A stretch of DNA of 27,981 bases. Source: a virus. Both the position numbers and the translations under genes were made by a program. This document shows, piece by piece, positions 1 to 8,549 of the stretch. The notes beneath the pieces were generated by a model that saw only the letters and a list, made by a program, of their open reading frames with translations, searched no databases and was not told the origin of the DNA. Within the stretch, counting starts at the first letter, position 1, and each line of letters opens with the position of its first letter. The stretch lies in IMG/VR virus record IMGVR_UViG_3300010430_000383, positions 1 through 27,981 of that record; one strand, 5' to 3'.

Positions 1-1375
1 CCTGAAAGAACTTCGCGAGCAGTTTGCAGAAGCGGCTGCCGACATCCAAGCGTTCCGCAATCGGGACGAATGGACAGCAGAAGACAAGCAGAACTTCGAG
101 GAAGTCTGCGAACGCTACGATTCGCTTGATGAGCAAATCCAAGAGCAAGAGCGCGTAGACGCCCGCATTGCCCGTATCGCTGAAGTCGAAGAACGACACA
201 GCCAAGAGCAATCGGAAGCACGCAGCGAAGTCGGCAAAGCACGGCAGACCCGCAGCATCGAGCGCGGCGAACGTGCCCCGACCGAGGAAATGAAGCTGCG
301 TGCGTTCCAGAAATGGCTGCAGCGTGACTCGAAGGCTGGCTTTAGTTTGTCCGACGAAGACAAGCACACGCTCCGCGAATTGGGCTACGGCGAGAACGCT
401 GGCGACGAAGTCATTATGCGTCGCTACAACAGCAACCGCCAAAGCGCTGGCCAGTGGGCCGATTATAACGGCATCAACTGCCAGCCACAGCAGCGTGCCA
501 ACCTGACCGTTGGAACCGCTGGCGACGGTGGCGAAACGGTGCCGGAAGGCTTCGTTCAAGAGCTGGAAACCACAATGGAGGCCTTCGGCGGCTTGCGTCG
601 TGTCTGCCGTATCCTGTCGACTGAGTCTGGCAACGACTTGCCGTGGCCGACCATGAACGACGTTTCCAACAGCGGCGCGCTGCTGGCGGAAAACACCACG
701 TTTGGAACGTCCGTAGAGCCGACGTTTGCACAGATTGTTTTCAACGCGTACAAGATTTCATCGACCCCGATGATTGCTTCGCGAGAACTGCTTACCGACT
801 CGGCATTCGTATTGCCTAGCATTATTGGCGCGGCACTTGGTGAGCGTATCGGGCGTGGACTTGCTGGCTACCTGGCAACCGGAACCGGTTCCAGCCAGCC
901 TCAGGGCATCACTGTTGGCGCATCCGCAGGCGTTACTGCTGCGTCCGCAACCGTCGTTGACGTTGACGAACTGATTGAACTGCAATCGTCGCTGGACGAA
1001 GCCTACGAAGGCGGGCCAAACGTTGGTTGGGCGATGAACAAAGCTGTTCTAACTAACATTCGTTACCTGAAGTCGGACACAGGTACCGGTTACGACCAGT
1101 ATCTGTGGCAGCCTGGCTTGCAAGCTGGAACGCCCGCGCTGCTGTTGGGCCGTCCGGTTGCGGTTGTCGAAGAGATGCCAGCCCAAACGACCGGCTTGGT
1201 GCCAATCGTCTACGGCGACATGAGCAAATTTGTTTGCCGTGACGCTGGGCCAATGGCAATGTTCGTGATGTCGGAACTGTTCCGCCAAACGGACTGCACG
1301 GGCTTCGTGGCGTTCAGCCGTCACGATTCGAAGGTTATCCAGTCGGCAGCTATTAAAAAGCTGACGATGGCGTAA
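1..1375 (+). CDS. Major capsid protein, HK97 fold (5' partial)
   Basis: This is the shell-forming subunit of the phage head. The frame is open from base 2, so the gene starts upstream of the window; 457 residues are visible. The first ~95 visible residues are charged and rich in E, Q and R (for example EEVCERYD, EQIQEQERVD). That is the usual coiled-coil delta (scaffolding) domain, removed by the prohead protease in HK97-type phages. The mature part follows with family-like stretches such as ISSTPMIASRELLTDSA, ATGTGSSQPQGI, and LLGRPVAVVEEMP near the C-terminus, typical of the Phage_capsid family. An internal ATG at 290 is in frame but would remove the delta domain, so it is not the start. 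A terminator-like hairpin follows the stop. The family call is firm; the protease cleavage site is not located. Confidence 0.93.
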   Translation, partial: LKELREQFAEAAADIQAFRNRDEWTAEDKQNFEEVCERYDSLDEQIQEQERVDARIARIAEVEERHSQEQSEARSEVGKARQTRSIERGERAPTEEMKLRAFQKWLQRDSKAGFSLSDEDKHTLRELGYGENAGDEVIMRRYNSNRQSAGQWADYNGINCQPQQRANLTVGTAGDGGETVPEGFVQELETTMEAFGGLRRVCRILSTESGNDLPWPTMNDVSNSGALLAENTTFGTSVEPTFAQIVFNAYKISSTPMIASRELLTDSAFVLPSIIGAALGERIGRGLAGYLATGTGSSQPQGITVGASAGVTAASATVVDVDELIELQSSLDEAYEGGPNVGWAMNKAVLTNIRYLKSDTGTGYDQYLWQPGLQAGTPALLLGRPVAVVEEMPAQTTGLVPIVYGDMSKFVCRDAGPMAMFVMSELFRQTDCTGFVAFSRHDSKVIQSAAIKKLTMA

Positions 1376-1386
1376 ACCGCTTTTAT

Positions 1387-1447
1387 CGGGTGGCCCTGCC
1401 AAACAACATGCCCCACAACGGCGGGGCCGCCCGTTTTCTTTCTTTCT
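1387..1447 (+). terminator. Terminator-like hairpin after the capsid gene
   Basis: Bases 1387-1400 pair with 1420-1433 in a 14-bp stem containing two G-U pairs. The loop is 19 bases, and the stem is followed at once by TTTTCTTTCTTTCT. This has the form of a Rho-independent terminator. Because essential tail genes continue downstream on the same strand, it probably acts as a partial terminator or 3' stabiliser, giving more capsid message than tail message. Confidence 0.72.
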
Positions 1448-1459
1448 AAGGTGCGCACA

Positions 1460-1684
1460 ATGTACGTAAAATTGAAACACAGCTGGGCCGGTAATAGACC
1501 TGGCGACGAAGTCGAGGCACCCGACTATCTGGCGGAACGATGGATTGCCGAAGGCTCGGCGGTTGCAATCGACAAGCCGAAGGCTGAACCCAAACCAGAA
1601 CCGGAATTCGTGGACCCTGAAAAGGAAGAAGCGAAGAAGCCCGCACGCAAGAAACGGCAGGCGCGCAATGATAAGTCTGAGTAG
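1460..1684 (+). CDS. Small charged head protein of unknown function
   Basis: A 74-residue protein starting MYVKLKHSWAGNRPGDEVEA and ending in a highly charged Lys/Glu/Pro tail (KAEPKPEPEF, then EEAKKPARKKRQ). ATG 1460 is preferred over GTG 1451, because the AAGG at 1448-1451 sits at normal distance from 1460 and would lie inside the other start. Its place between capsid and head-tail connector is where many siphophages carry a short accessory head protein. The N-terminal pattern resembles small phage proteins of this position, but no named domain is claimed. The 3' end overlaps the next gene by 17 bases. Confidence 0.7.
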   Translation: MYVKLKHSWAGNRPGDEVEAPDYLAERWIAEGSAVAIDKPKAEPKPEPEFVDPEKEEAKKPARKKRQARNDKSE

Positions 1685-2228
1685 GGCGAGCATTCCCGAC
1701 TTCCGCGATATGGGTGGCGTCCCTGAGCTTAAACGCCACCTGCGGATAATGGGTGACTACGCTGACTTGGAAGTCGGCGACATCGGAAACGAAGCCGTTG
1801 CGTTCATCGAGGAACTGGCGCGGATTACGGTATTCCAGTCGACCTATACCTACGGTATGGACTGCCTGGAAAGTTACTTCAGCTTGCCGCAGGGTCCGCT
1901 GGTTTCCGTAACGTCCATCCAGTATCAAGACACCGACGACGCACAGCAGACCTGGGCCAGCACTGAGTACGATGTAGACGCATCAGCAGGCACCGTGCGG
2001 CTCGCTTATGACAAGGTGATACCGCAGACCATTTCCCCCGCTGGCGTCGTTGTAACGTACGTAGCGGGCCACAGTGCGGACTGGGCTGGACTTCCGCCAT
2101 TAGTGAAGCACGTCATCAAGCTGGTAGCGCATGAGATGTACTACCAGCGCGACGCCTCGCCCAATCACGAAAAGGTTGTCAACGCAGTAATCCAGTTGAA
2201 CGCAGGCGATGAATTCGGGCAAATATAA
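1668..2228 (+). CDS. Head-tail connector protein, gp6-like
   Basis: A 186-residue protein. ATG 1668 is chosen because the longer open frame upstream only reads the basic tail of the previous gene in another frame. The pattern matches the phage gp6-like head-tail connector family: an early helix with DAD-type acidic residues (GDYADLEVGDIGNEAV), then LPQGPLVSVTSIQYQDTDDA, a Y-D-V strand, VVVTYVAGHSADW, and a C-terminal helix PPLVKHVIKLVAHEMYYQRD. Such proteins form a ring below the portal that closes the filled head. It overlaps the gene before by 17 bases and the gene after by 20, so translation is probably coupled. Family assignment is from memory of conserved positions, with no search run. 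Confidence 0.82.
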   Translation: MISLSRASIPDFRDMGGVPELKRHLRIMGDYADLEVGDIGNEAVAFIEELARITVFQSTYTYGMDCLESYFSLPQGPLVSVTSIQYQDTDDAQQTWASTEYDVDASAGTVRLAYDKVIPQTISPAGVVVTYVAGHSADWAGLPPLVKHVIKLVAHEMYYQRDASPNHEKVVNAVIQLNAGDEFGQI

Positions 2229-2529
2229 ATACCCCGCGACCGTTTATCAGCCAGCCGTGGAAAAGGTACGGACCACACGCGAACGCAAGGCGCTGTTTAA
2301 CGTGTGGGTATCGATGGAACCGACGTCGGCTGGCGAGTCCACGCGGGGCGAAGGCATTGAGACCTCTAACGCGTTCACGCTTCGTTGCCCTTGGTTCCCC
2401 TGCGACTGGAATACCGCATGGTATATCGAGCTGTGGGACGGGCGCAGGCTGAGCATTGACGGCGTAATAAACAAAGACGAAACAAACCACGAATGGCAGA
2501 TAACAGCCACACAAGAGGCTAGAACGTAA
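2209..2529 (+). CDS. Head-tail joining (adaptor/stopper) protein
   Basis: A 106-residue protein with the pattern of the phage head-tail joining family (Phage_H_T_join): an early strand, then ALFNVWVSMEPTSAGES, a central turn, ELWDGRRLSIDGVINKDET, and a C-terminal WQITATQEA strand. This group forms the stopper or adaptor ring between head and tail. It begins inside the end of the connector gene (20-base overlap), the expected order for neck genes. The stop TAA overlaps the next ATG by one base. Confidence 0.82.
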   Translation: MNSGKYKYPATVYQPAVEKVRTTRERKALFNVWVSMEPTSAGESTRGEGIETSNAFTLRCPWFPCDWNTAWYIELWDGRRLSIDGVINKDETNHEWQITATQEART

Positions 2530-2828
2530 TGGCAAAAGTTCACAATACAGTTTCACAGGCTTACACCGTCAGCAGTACGGCGGTCAGCCTACAGACAATC
2601 GGCTTCTCCGCGGCACAGGTTGCCGGCGGACTTACGTTGACGGTAACGGGTGATACAGTCATTCGGTACTTGGTCGACCAGACACCAACCGCCACATTCG
2701 GGCACATTATCCCAGCAGGCGAAACGGTGGAATTCATTCGTGGCGACTTTGCTGATATGGAATTTATCCGTGGCAGCGGCACCGACAGCGTAGCTACATT
2801 CACGCTCGAGACACGCGTAGACGTATAA
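2529..2828 (+). CDS. Small neck-region protein, unknown
   Basis: A 99-residue, Thr/Val-rich, probably all-beta protein (TVSQAYTVSSTAVSLQTIGF, TLTVTGDTVIRYLVDQTP, PAGETVEFIRGDFADMEFIR). It has no Cys, membrane segment or recognised domain. It is translationally coupled to the preceding stopper gene by a one-base overlap and lies just before the large LamG protein. The beta-rich composition fits a small decoration or structural virion protein, but this rests on context only. Confidence 0.68.
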   Translation: MAKVHNTVSQAYTVSSTAVSLQTIGFSAAQVAGGLTLTVTGDTVIRYLVDQTPTATFGHIIPAGETVEFIRGDFADMEFIRGSGTDSVATFTLETRVDV

Positions 2829-2837
2829 GGGGCTTCG

Positions 2838-5800
2838 ATGCGACGCAGAACGAAGAACAAGAACCGCCGCCGAGGCTCGTCTGGTGCAGGCACGCCTGCA
2901 CAGCTTCTGGGCGACCAGCTACAGCTACGCGTTGAGCCTGGACGCATCAGCCCTGCCGCCCGCACCGTCTACGGCGTAGAGCGATACACGGACCCACTGC
3001 AAAGCGGCACGCCACGGCAACTGCTGCCGAAGTATGCGGTCACGCTTAACGGGACGAGCGAGTATATCAACGCTGGAAGCATCGGTGCGAACAGGAACCG
3101 CACTATAACAGCGTGGGTTAAGGTTAATTCTTTGCCGGGAACTAACGCCCGATTTTTCTCTAATACGTCTAACTCGCCTACTGCAAACAGCGGTTTAGAT
3201 TGCTACGTCACGAGCACAGGCGAGGTTGGCTTATTTCTTGACGGCGTGGCAACCGTGTCATCGGCTGGCGTGATTACGGCGGGCACGTGGTATCTACTAT
3301 CTGTTACCGTTGCTAGTGACGGCACGGTCAGTGCCGCCATCAACGCTAGTGAGGTTGTGGCGGGCGCCGTTGCTGACGTAACGTCCGGCAACGACCTTCT
3401 GCTTGGGCGATACGGGCTTTCATCTACAAGTTTTCTCAACGGCGCGTTTGACGATATTCGCGTATATGACGGCGTGTTGTCGCAAGCTGACTTGCTGGCG
3501 ATTGCTGGATTGTCAACTGGAAGCCAATCGGGGGTAGCGGTTTCCTTAGTGCCGTCACGGCACTACAGATGCGAAGACCCGGTAACGTCCGTGACGCTTC
3601 GCAACAGTGGCAGCTTGGGCAGCGCAGCCGATGCAACGATTACGACGGCTGCAATCGCCACGGTTCGCGGCACGGCAAGTCCAGTCTATTCGTTTGCCAA
3701 TTCCGTTGGCGGAACGCAGGCTTGGTGTTCGGATGGCGTGGATGACTATCTGGACACGCAGCTGACGCTCGACGGAGCGACGGCGTTTACGGTGTGGCGG
3801 CGAGCAAGGTATCTCAGTACCAACGCCTACGACCTGGACGGGTTCATCAACTCGCTTGGTTCTGCCATACAGTTTGGGCGTAACACTGGCGACAACGAAA
3901 TATATTTTGCGTATACCAATGAGAGTGGGGGGCAGGTTTACCAACCCGCAGTTACCATCCCAGATGGTGAAATTCATACTCTATCGGTGAGTGCTGAGGT
4001 TGGGGGTAACTACTCTGCGTGGCTCAATGGGACTGAGTTGGTCGACACAGCGGTTGGTTCGCCTTTCACTGCGATATCAAACAGCGAGACATTCTGGATT
4101 GGCGAGAACAGCAATGCAGGCTCGCCACATAACAGTCACACCGAATACTACGAATACCTAATTGCCGACCGTGTCCTAACCGACGACGAACTAACATGGC
4201 TTGAAACAGGCGGACAGTCTGGCACCGCAATCGACTTCGAGAACGACGCCAGCATCCTGCTATACACAGATTTCAGCCAACAGACGGCAACGCAGATTGT
4301 CAACCAAGCCAACCGAAACCTGCCAATCCTGAAAGCATCTGGCAGCGCGGCGGGTGAATTGACGATGGTTCCGCGAGGCGAGAGCGATACGACGACGGAC
4401 GTTGACCAAGCGGACTATAGTTATCGCACGGCGATTTATCTGCCGGGCGACACGTGGGCGCGTGCCGATATGGGTTCTGCCCTGATTCCAGCAACGGGCG
4501 ACTTCGACATCTCGGTTGACTTCAACCTACACGCAACCGACTCAGCGGATACATTCCAAACGCTATTGAGCCAGTTCAAGACATCGTCTACTGACGGGCG
4601 AGTTCTGTGGAGGATAAACAAGGCGAGCCTTTATCTCGACTTTCTTATTGTTAACGCTTCCCCCGGCAACGCGCAGCTACAAAGTGGCAATAACGCAATC
4701 ACGGTTGGCAAGTGGCACACCGCGAGGGTTGCACGGGTGGGGAATGTGTTCACTATGTGGCTAGACGGCGTTCAGGTGGCGACGCAGACAGTGGCGGTAA
4801 CCGTTGATACCACATCCAATACCTTCATCGGTCAAGGTGAAGAACAGCTAACGACACATGACGAATTCAACGGACTCATCAGCAACATCGACTTCAACGG
4901 CACCCAATACCTAACCACGCCCAACGAAACCATCAGCGGCTCGACGCTCACCAATGCGTCATACGTCAACGTAGTTCGTGGCAAACCCGGCACGCTGCAA
5001 CACACAGGCATTGCACCGCGCGACATGCCGCTGAGCAGTCCGTGCGTGACGCTGAATGGGAGCACGGAATATCTAACGCTGCCAGTGGATTTAAGCGGTG
5101 CGTCTAGCTGGAAGTTTTCAGCATGGCTAAAGACATCCGACGCCGGTAATTTTGTAATTCTCGAAGCACGCGACGCAGATAACGACGGTTATCTAATTTC
5201 GTATAGTTCGGGAACGCTTTTCGTCTCTAGTGACACTACAGACAACGGCGTTGCCATTTCTAGCCTTGTAGACGGCAGCTGGCACTTATTGGAAGTCGAG
5301 TTTACTGGTTCGTTTAGCATAGTAACGCTTGACGGAACTATCATTGATACAACAGCACTGTCTGCTGTCGCTTCCTTGGCAAGGACCGACGTAGTTGTGG
5401 GTAGGCGGGTAGATGGTGATGTGGCAACACACTTTACAGGCAATGTGGGCTTGATTGAATTTACCGTTGATGGCGTAAGCAGCAACTACCCACTAACCGA
5501 AGGCGCTGGCGACGTAGCTCACGACGTATCAGGCAACGGCAACGACGGCACCATTACCGGCACGCTTGCTAACATCTGGACTAACCAGACGAATGTGCCC
5601 GGCAGCGGAACGCTGGTCGAGGATGGCTATTCGGTGGGGACTTGGTTTGATGGGGCTAATGATTACTTCTCGCGGGCGAATCTGCTTGGCGGTTCAGCAA
5701 AACTTTGCGTATCGCTTTGGATGCGGGTCGATTCGCTTGCTGCCACTAGGGTAGTAATTGGCGAATATGTGCCAACCGGAAATCAACGCGGTTTTTTGTT

Positions 5801-6554
5801 AGTTGTGGAGACTGACGGAAAAGTCAGAATAACCGTTAGCGAAAACGGCACTACAGTCGCAAATGCCTCAACGGCAACATCTGTAATCACAGCTGGTCAA
5901 TTGCATCACGTATCAATGACGTTTGACGCTGGTACGGTTGTGTATGAAATCGACGGTAATACTGTCGGGACAGTATGGAGCGATACAGCTAGAACATTCG
6001 TTTATGGTTCAACCGCCGACTTCGAAGTCGGTGCATACGATGGCGGTTCCTTTCCGTTCGCCGGTACGCAGTCACAACTGCTAGTCCACAAAGACCCGAC
6101 CGTCGTCTGGGACGCTGCAACCAAAGCTGCCATTCGAGCAGCGGGCAAAACGTCCGATGTTGCGGCCATCGTAAGCGACTTAGGCGGCGCGGCTTGGTAC
6201 TTCCCAGACGCCAAGACAGAAACGCTGCAAAATCTGCCATCCCTTACGGTCAACGGAGCGCCAGAGCAGTGGGTTGTTCCAGCTGGCACGGGCTTGCCAG
6301 CAATCAGCTACGGACCTGGCTTGCTTCCGCCCAACTGCTCGCTGGACCTGTACTGCAACGAGGACGACGCACCGTTTAGCCAAGGGCTGGCGGCACTACT
6401 GACGGACGGCGACTACGCATACGACGATGGCGGGCCGGAAGGTGACAGCCTATTCAGGAAAACAGACAACAGCAACGGCGAAGAGCTGGCGGTTATTAAG
6501 CCGGCAGCCACAGGTGCAGAACTGACCATCCTTGAGGCGTGGGACAGTGACTAA
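2838..6554 (+). CDS. Large virion protein with five LamG-like domains
   Basis: A 1238-residue protein preceded by a good AAGGGG ribosome site. After a basic N-terminal ~40 residues (RRRTKNKNRRRGSS), at least five concanavalin A/LamG-like modules can be seen. They start near residues 66 (TLNGTSEYINAG), 290 (CSDGVDDYLDTQL), 535 (GDTWARADMG), 735 (TLNGSTEYLTLP) and 930 (WFDGANDYFSRA). Each has the usual order: 'N/DG..DY' strand, 'SVTV'-type strand, 'A.LNG..V' turn and 'IG' strand. LamG domains generally bind glycans or proteins, so a role in host or surface adhesion from the particle is likely. The position between neck genes, rather than among tail fibres, is unusual. The last ~150 residues have no repeat. 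The next gene overlaps its end by 8 bases. Confidence 0.85.
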   Translation: MRRRTKNKNRRRGSSGAGTPAQLLGDQLQLRVEPGRISPAARTVYGVERYTDPLQSGTPRQLLPKYAVTLNGTSEYINAGSIGANRNRTITAWVKVNSLPGTNARFFSNTSNSPTANSGLDCYVTSTGEVGLFLDGVATVSSAGVITAGTWYLLSVTVASDGTVSAAINASEVVAGAVADVTSGNDLLLGRYGLSSTSFLNGAFDDIRVYDGVLSQADLLAIAGLSTGSQSGVAVSLVPSRHYRCEDPVTSVTLRNSGSLGSAADATITTAAIATVRGTASPVYSFANSVGGTQAWCSDGVDDYLDTQLTLDGATAFTVWRRARYLSTNAYDLDGFINSLGSAIQFGRNTGDNEIYFAYTNESGGQVYQPAVTIPDGEIHTLSVSAEVGGNYSAWLNGTELVDTAVGSPFTAISNSETFWIGENSNAGSPHNSHTEYYEYLIADRVLTDDELTWLETGGQSGTAIDFENDASILLYTDFSQQTATQIVNQANRNLPILKASGSAAGELTMVPRGESDTTTDVDQADYSYRTAIYLPGDTWARADMGSALIPATGDFDISVDFNLHATDSADTFQTLLSQFKTSSTDGRVLWRINKASLYLDFLIVNASPGNAQLQSGNNAITVGKWHTARVARVGNVFTMWLDGVQVATQTVAVTVDTTSNTFIGQGEEQLTTHDEFNGLISNIDFNGTQYLTTPNETISGSTLTNASYVNVVRGKPGTLQHTGIAPRDMPLSSPCVTLNGSTEYLTLPVDLSGASSWKFSAWLKTSDAGNFVILEARDADNDGYLISYSSGTLFVSSDTTDNGVAISSLVDGSWHLLEVEFTGSFSIVTLDGTIIDTTALSAVASLARTDVVVGRRVDGDVATHFTGNVGLIEFTVDGVSSNYPLTEGAGDVAHDVSGNGNDGTITGTLANIWTNQTNVPGSGTLVEDGYSVGTWFDGANDYFSRANLLGGSAKLCVSLWMRVDSLAATRVVIGEYVPTGNQRGFLLVVETDGKVRITVSENGTTVANASTATSVITAGQLHHVSMTFDAGTVVYEIDGNTVGTVWSDTARTFVYGSTADFEVGAYDGGSFPFAGTQSQLLVHKDPTVVWDAATKAAIRAAGKTSDVAAIVSDLGGAAWYFPDAKTETLQNLPSLTVNGAPEQWVVPAGTGLPAISYGPGLLPPNCSLDLYCNEDDAPFSQGLAALLTDGDYAYDDGGPEGDSLFRKTDNSNGEELAVIKPAATGAELTILEAWDSD

Positions 6555-7017
6555 AGTAAAAGTCGAACTGGAAGGTATTAAAGAATTTGAAAAGCTAGTT
6601 GGACAGGTTGCACCCAAGGAAGCCAAAAAAGCTATAAGGAAATCACTCCGCGAGGCTGGAAAGTACGTTAAGGCTGTGGCTAAACGCAACGCTCCGGTAG
6701 ATACGGGCTTGCTGCGACGCAAGATAAAGGTAAGGGCGGCAACGGCACGCAATGGCGTCAAAATGAAACGTGGCGTCGCTGGCATTATTGTCGTCAGCGG
6801 GCTTCCAGGAAAGGGTGGCAATACGGGCGACGCTTACTATGGCTATTTCCTGGAGCTGGGCACCAAGGAACGGCAAAAGGCATCCGGCCAAAAAACGGGC
6901 CGCATTAAAAAGGGCGAGCACAAATTCCTGGCTCCATCGCTTTACAGAAACAAGGCCAAAGTTCGAAAGTTCTTTATGCGTAACTTGAGAAACAGAATCC
7001 GGTCGATGGCGAAATGA
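6547..7017 (+). CDS. HK97 gp10-like neck/tail-completion protein
   Basis: A 156-residue basic protein. It reads TKVKVELEGIKEFEKLVGQV, then a helix of paired Lys, then RNAPVDTGLLRRKIKV, followed by YYGYFLELGTKERQ and a basic C-terminal tail. The 'APVDTGxLRxSI ... YxxxxExGT' layout is the signature of the HK97-gp10-like family, found at the head-tail joint next to tail terminators. GTG 6547 is preferred because GAGG lies 9 bases upstream; TTG 6532 is also in frame and would add five residues. The stop overlaps the next start as ATGA. Confidence 0.86.
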   Translation: MTKVKVELEGIKEFEKLVGQVAPKEAKKAIRKSLREAGKYVKAVAKRNAPVDTGLLRRKIKVRAATARNGVKMKRGVAGIIVVSGLPGKGGNTGDAYYGYFLELGTKERQKASGQKTGRIKKGEHKFLAPSLYRNKAKVRKFFMRNLRNRIRSMAK

Positions 7018-7940
7018 TACTTCTAGCGCTTTACGATTACATCACCAGCAGCCAGCGGACAAACGATGGCGTGCGTAATCGTGCGCGGCGTATAATTCGC
7101 CACTATGTCGGTGACAATATCTACCTGAGCGTTAGACCACAGGAACAGAAAGACCATCTAATTGTACTGAGCGCCGCCGGCGGCGACCCGATTTTGCGGC
7201 TGGACGACTTAGCACAGAACGCGATTGCAGAGGTTGACGTTGAGCTATACAGCACGAACAAAGACCGCTACGAAATAGCCGAAGCAATAAAGCAGCTGTT
7301 TCATCAGTACCGGGGCACGCTAAACGGCGACTACAGCACGCAAGGCATTTTTCTGCAGTCGGAACCATACGAAGACCCGATAGAGCCACTGGGTGCTGGG
7401 CAAGACTGGCTTTACCGCACAACGGTCACGCTAAGCGTCGAGCACAACCAGACGCTGCCGGCTTTTGGCCTTGCTGAGTTTATTTCTACAGTTGAGCAAG
7501 ACAATCCAGGCGACCCAACAGACGATGGCATTCTGCTGGTTGATTCGCTTTCGTGGACGCCAGACGACGACGCCTTCCCGGTTAGTGACGGTGTGGCAAT
7601 CAATGGCCACGCTTGGCGTGTCGGCGAGAATGACAACATCAGCGAACAGATTTTCGCCAGTGCGAAAGCTGCTGCAACAACGTACAGCATCTACGTTAGG
7701 TACAGACACACGGGCGTAAACCCTGGCGACGCAACGCTGGCTGTAGATGGCGAAGCGTTTGCGATAACGTCAAACGGCAGCAGTGATACATACGATGGCG
7801 CATCGACGGTGCGCAACACGGACGGCTGGTCGCTAGTGGGCACAAAAGCCCTGACGGCTGGCGTAAAAGAATTAATTATTGACGGGCCGACAACGTCATC
7901 TGATGCAGTAATCGTTGACCGTGTCGCCTTGGTGCCATAG
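7014..7940 (+). CDS. Tail terminator (gp17/DUF3168-like) with extra C-terminal domain
   Basis: A 308-residue protein. Residues ~1-150 look like the DUF3168/gp17 tail-completion fold: an N-terminal helix LLALYDYITSS, HLIVLSAAGGDP, the strand IAEVDVELYSTNKDRYEIAE, a helix, and LYRTTVTLSVEHNQ. These normally end near 130-150 residues. Here another ~150 residues follow a DNPGDPTDDG linker. They read as a beta-sandwich (YSIYVRYRHTGVNPGDATLA, then WSLVGTKALTAGVKELII and VIVDRVALVP), the layout of galactose-binding or CBM-like domains. The N-terminal part caps the tail; the C-terminal part may decorate the neck or bind sugar. It follows gp10 with an ATGA overlap. Confidence 0.72.
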   Translation: MILLALYDYITSSQRTNDGVRNRARRIIRHYVGDNIYLSVRPQEQKDHLIVLSAAGGDPILRLDDLAQNAIAEVDVELYSTNKDRYEIAEAIKQLFHQYRGTLNGDYSTQGIFLQSEPYEDPIEPLGAGQDWLYRTTVTLSVEHNQTLPAFGLAEFISTVEQDNPGDPTDDGILLVDSLSWTPDDDAFPVSDGVAINGHAWRVGENDNISEQIFASAKAAATTYSIYVRYRHTGVNPGDATLAVDGEAFAITSNGSSDTYDGASTVRNTDGWSLVGTKALTAGVKELIIDGPTTSSDAVIVDRVALVP

Positions 7941-7951
7941 GAGTACATGTA

Positions 7952-8365
7952 ATGGCAAGTTTGGGAAATGGCTCTTATGTCCAAGTGGACGGGACCAAAA
8001 TTGCACGCGTAATTAGCGTGGCCGGCATTTCACGCAGCGTCGCAGTTGTGGACGTTGAGGAACTGGAGCCACAGGCTGCAAACCCACTGAGGCGAAAGCT
8101 ATTTAGTGACCGTGTAGAGCATGACGGATTCGAGGTTACGCTGCACGGCGACTTCGGCTCTGGCCCCGATGCTGCAGCGTGGATTCAAACACTGGGTGGC
8201 GCAAGTGTGGCAATCGCAGTCTACTCGCCGGACTCCAATAAATACTGGTCCTCTACAGGCGTAGTGCAGGCAAGCAATAGCGGCGACTTAAATATAGATG
8301 AAGCACATGTGCAGACGTTCACTATACACCTAGACGGGAATAACAACATTGTCACATACCAATAG
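7952..8365 (+). CDS. Major tail (tube) protein candidate
   Basis: A 137-residue protein with an AGGAG ribosome site. It reads ASLGNGSYVQVDGTKIARVI, then VAVVDVEELEPQAANPLRRK, EHDGFEVTLHGDFGSGPDAA and VQTFTIHLDGNNNIVTYQ. The early 'V-D-V' strand, the long loop with two basic residues and the final long strands match small siphophage tail-tube subunits. Its place, directly after the terminator and before the chaperone pair, is where the tube gene always sits. No domain search was possible, so the call rests on position and fold pattern. Confidence 0.72.
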   Translation: MASLGNGSYVQVDGTKIARVISVAGISRSVAVVDVEELEPQAANPLRRKLFSDRVEHDGFEVTLHGDFGSGPDAAAWIQTLGGASVAIAVYSPDSNKYWSSTGVVQASNSGDLNIDEAHVQTFTIHLDGNNNIVTYQ

Positions 8366-8549
8366 TCCTGAAGTGAAAGTCGTGGACGGCAGCGCTATAT
8401 TCATCGACGGCAAGTTAGTTGCCGGCGTCGGTGGCGGCTGCTTGCAGATGTTTGAGCTGCTTTCTGAAGCGACTATCGCGGAAATCCGAAAATTGGTAGA
8501 ATTCGATAGTGTGAATCCACCGATTCCGATGGAGCCTAAAGTTGTTTGA
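8349..8549 (+). CDS. Small protein between tail tube and chaperone genes
   Basis: A 66-residue ORF starting with TTG inside the end of the tail-tube gene; a GTG at 8373 is an alternative start. A weak GGGAA lies upstream of TTG. The product has a short beta part (VDGSAIFIDGKLVAGVGG) followed by a helix (CLQMFELLSEATIAEIRKLV). It ends 8 bases inside the next gene, and its tail contains the GGAG that drives that gene. The function is not recognised; small genes of this kind occur next to tail chaperones. Confidence 0.5.
   Translation: MSHTNSPEVKVVDGSAIFIDGKLVAGVGGGCLQMFELLSEATIAEIRKLVEFDSVNPPIPMEPKVV

Noticed and set aside
290-1375. Capsid start at ATG 290
   Set aside because: The frame is open to the window edge, and the skipped part is a typical delta-domain coiled coil. 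No ribosome site precedes 290.
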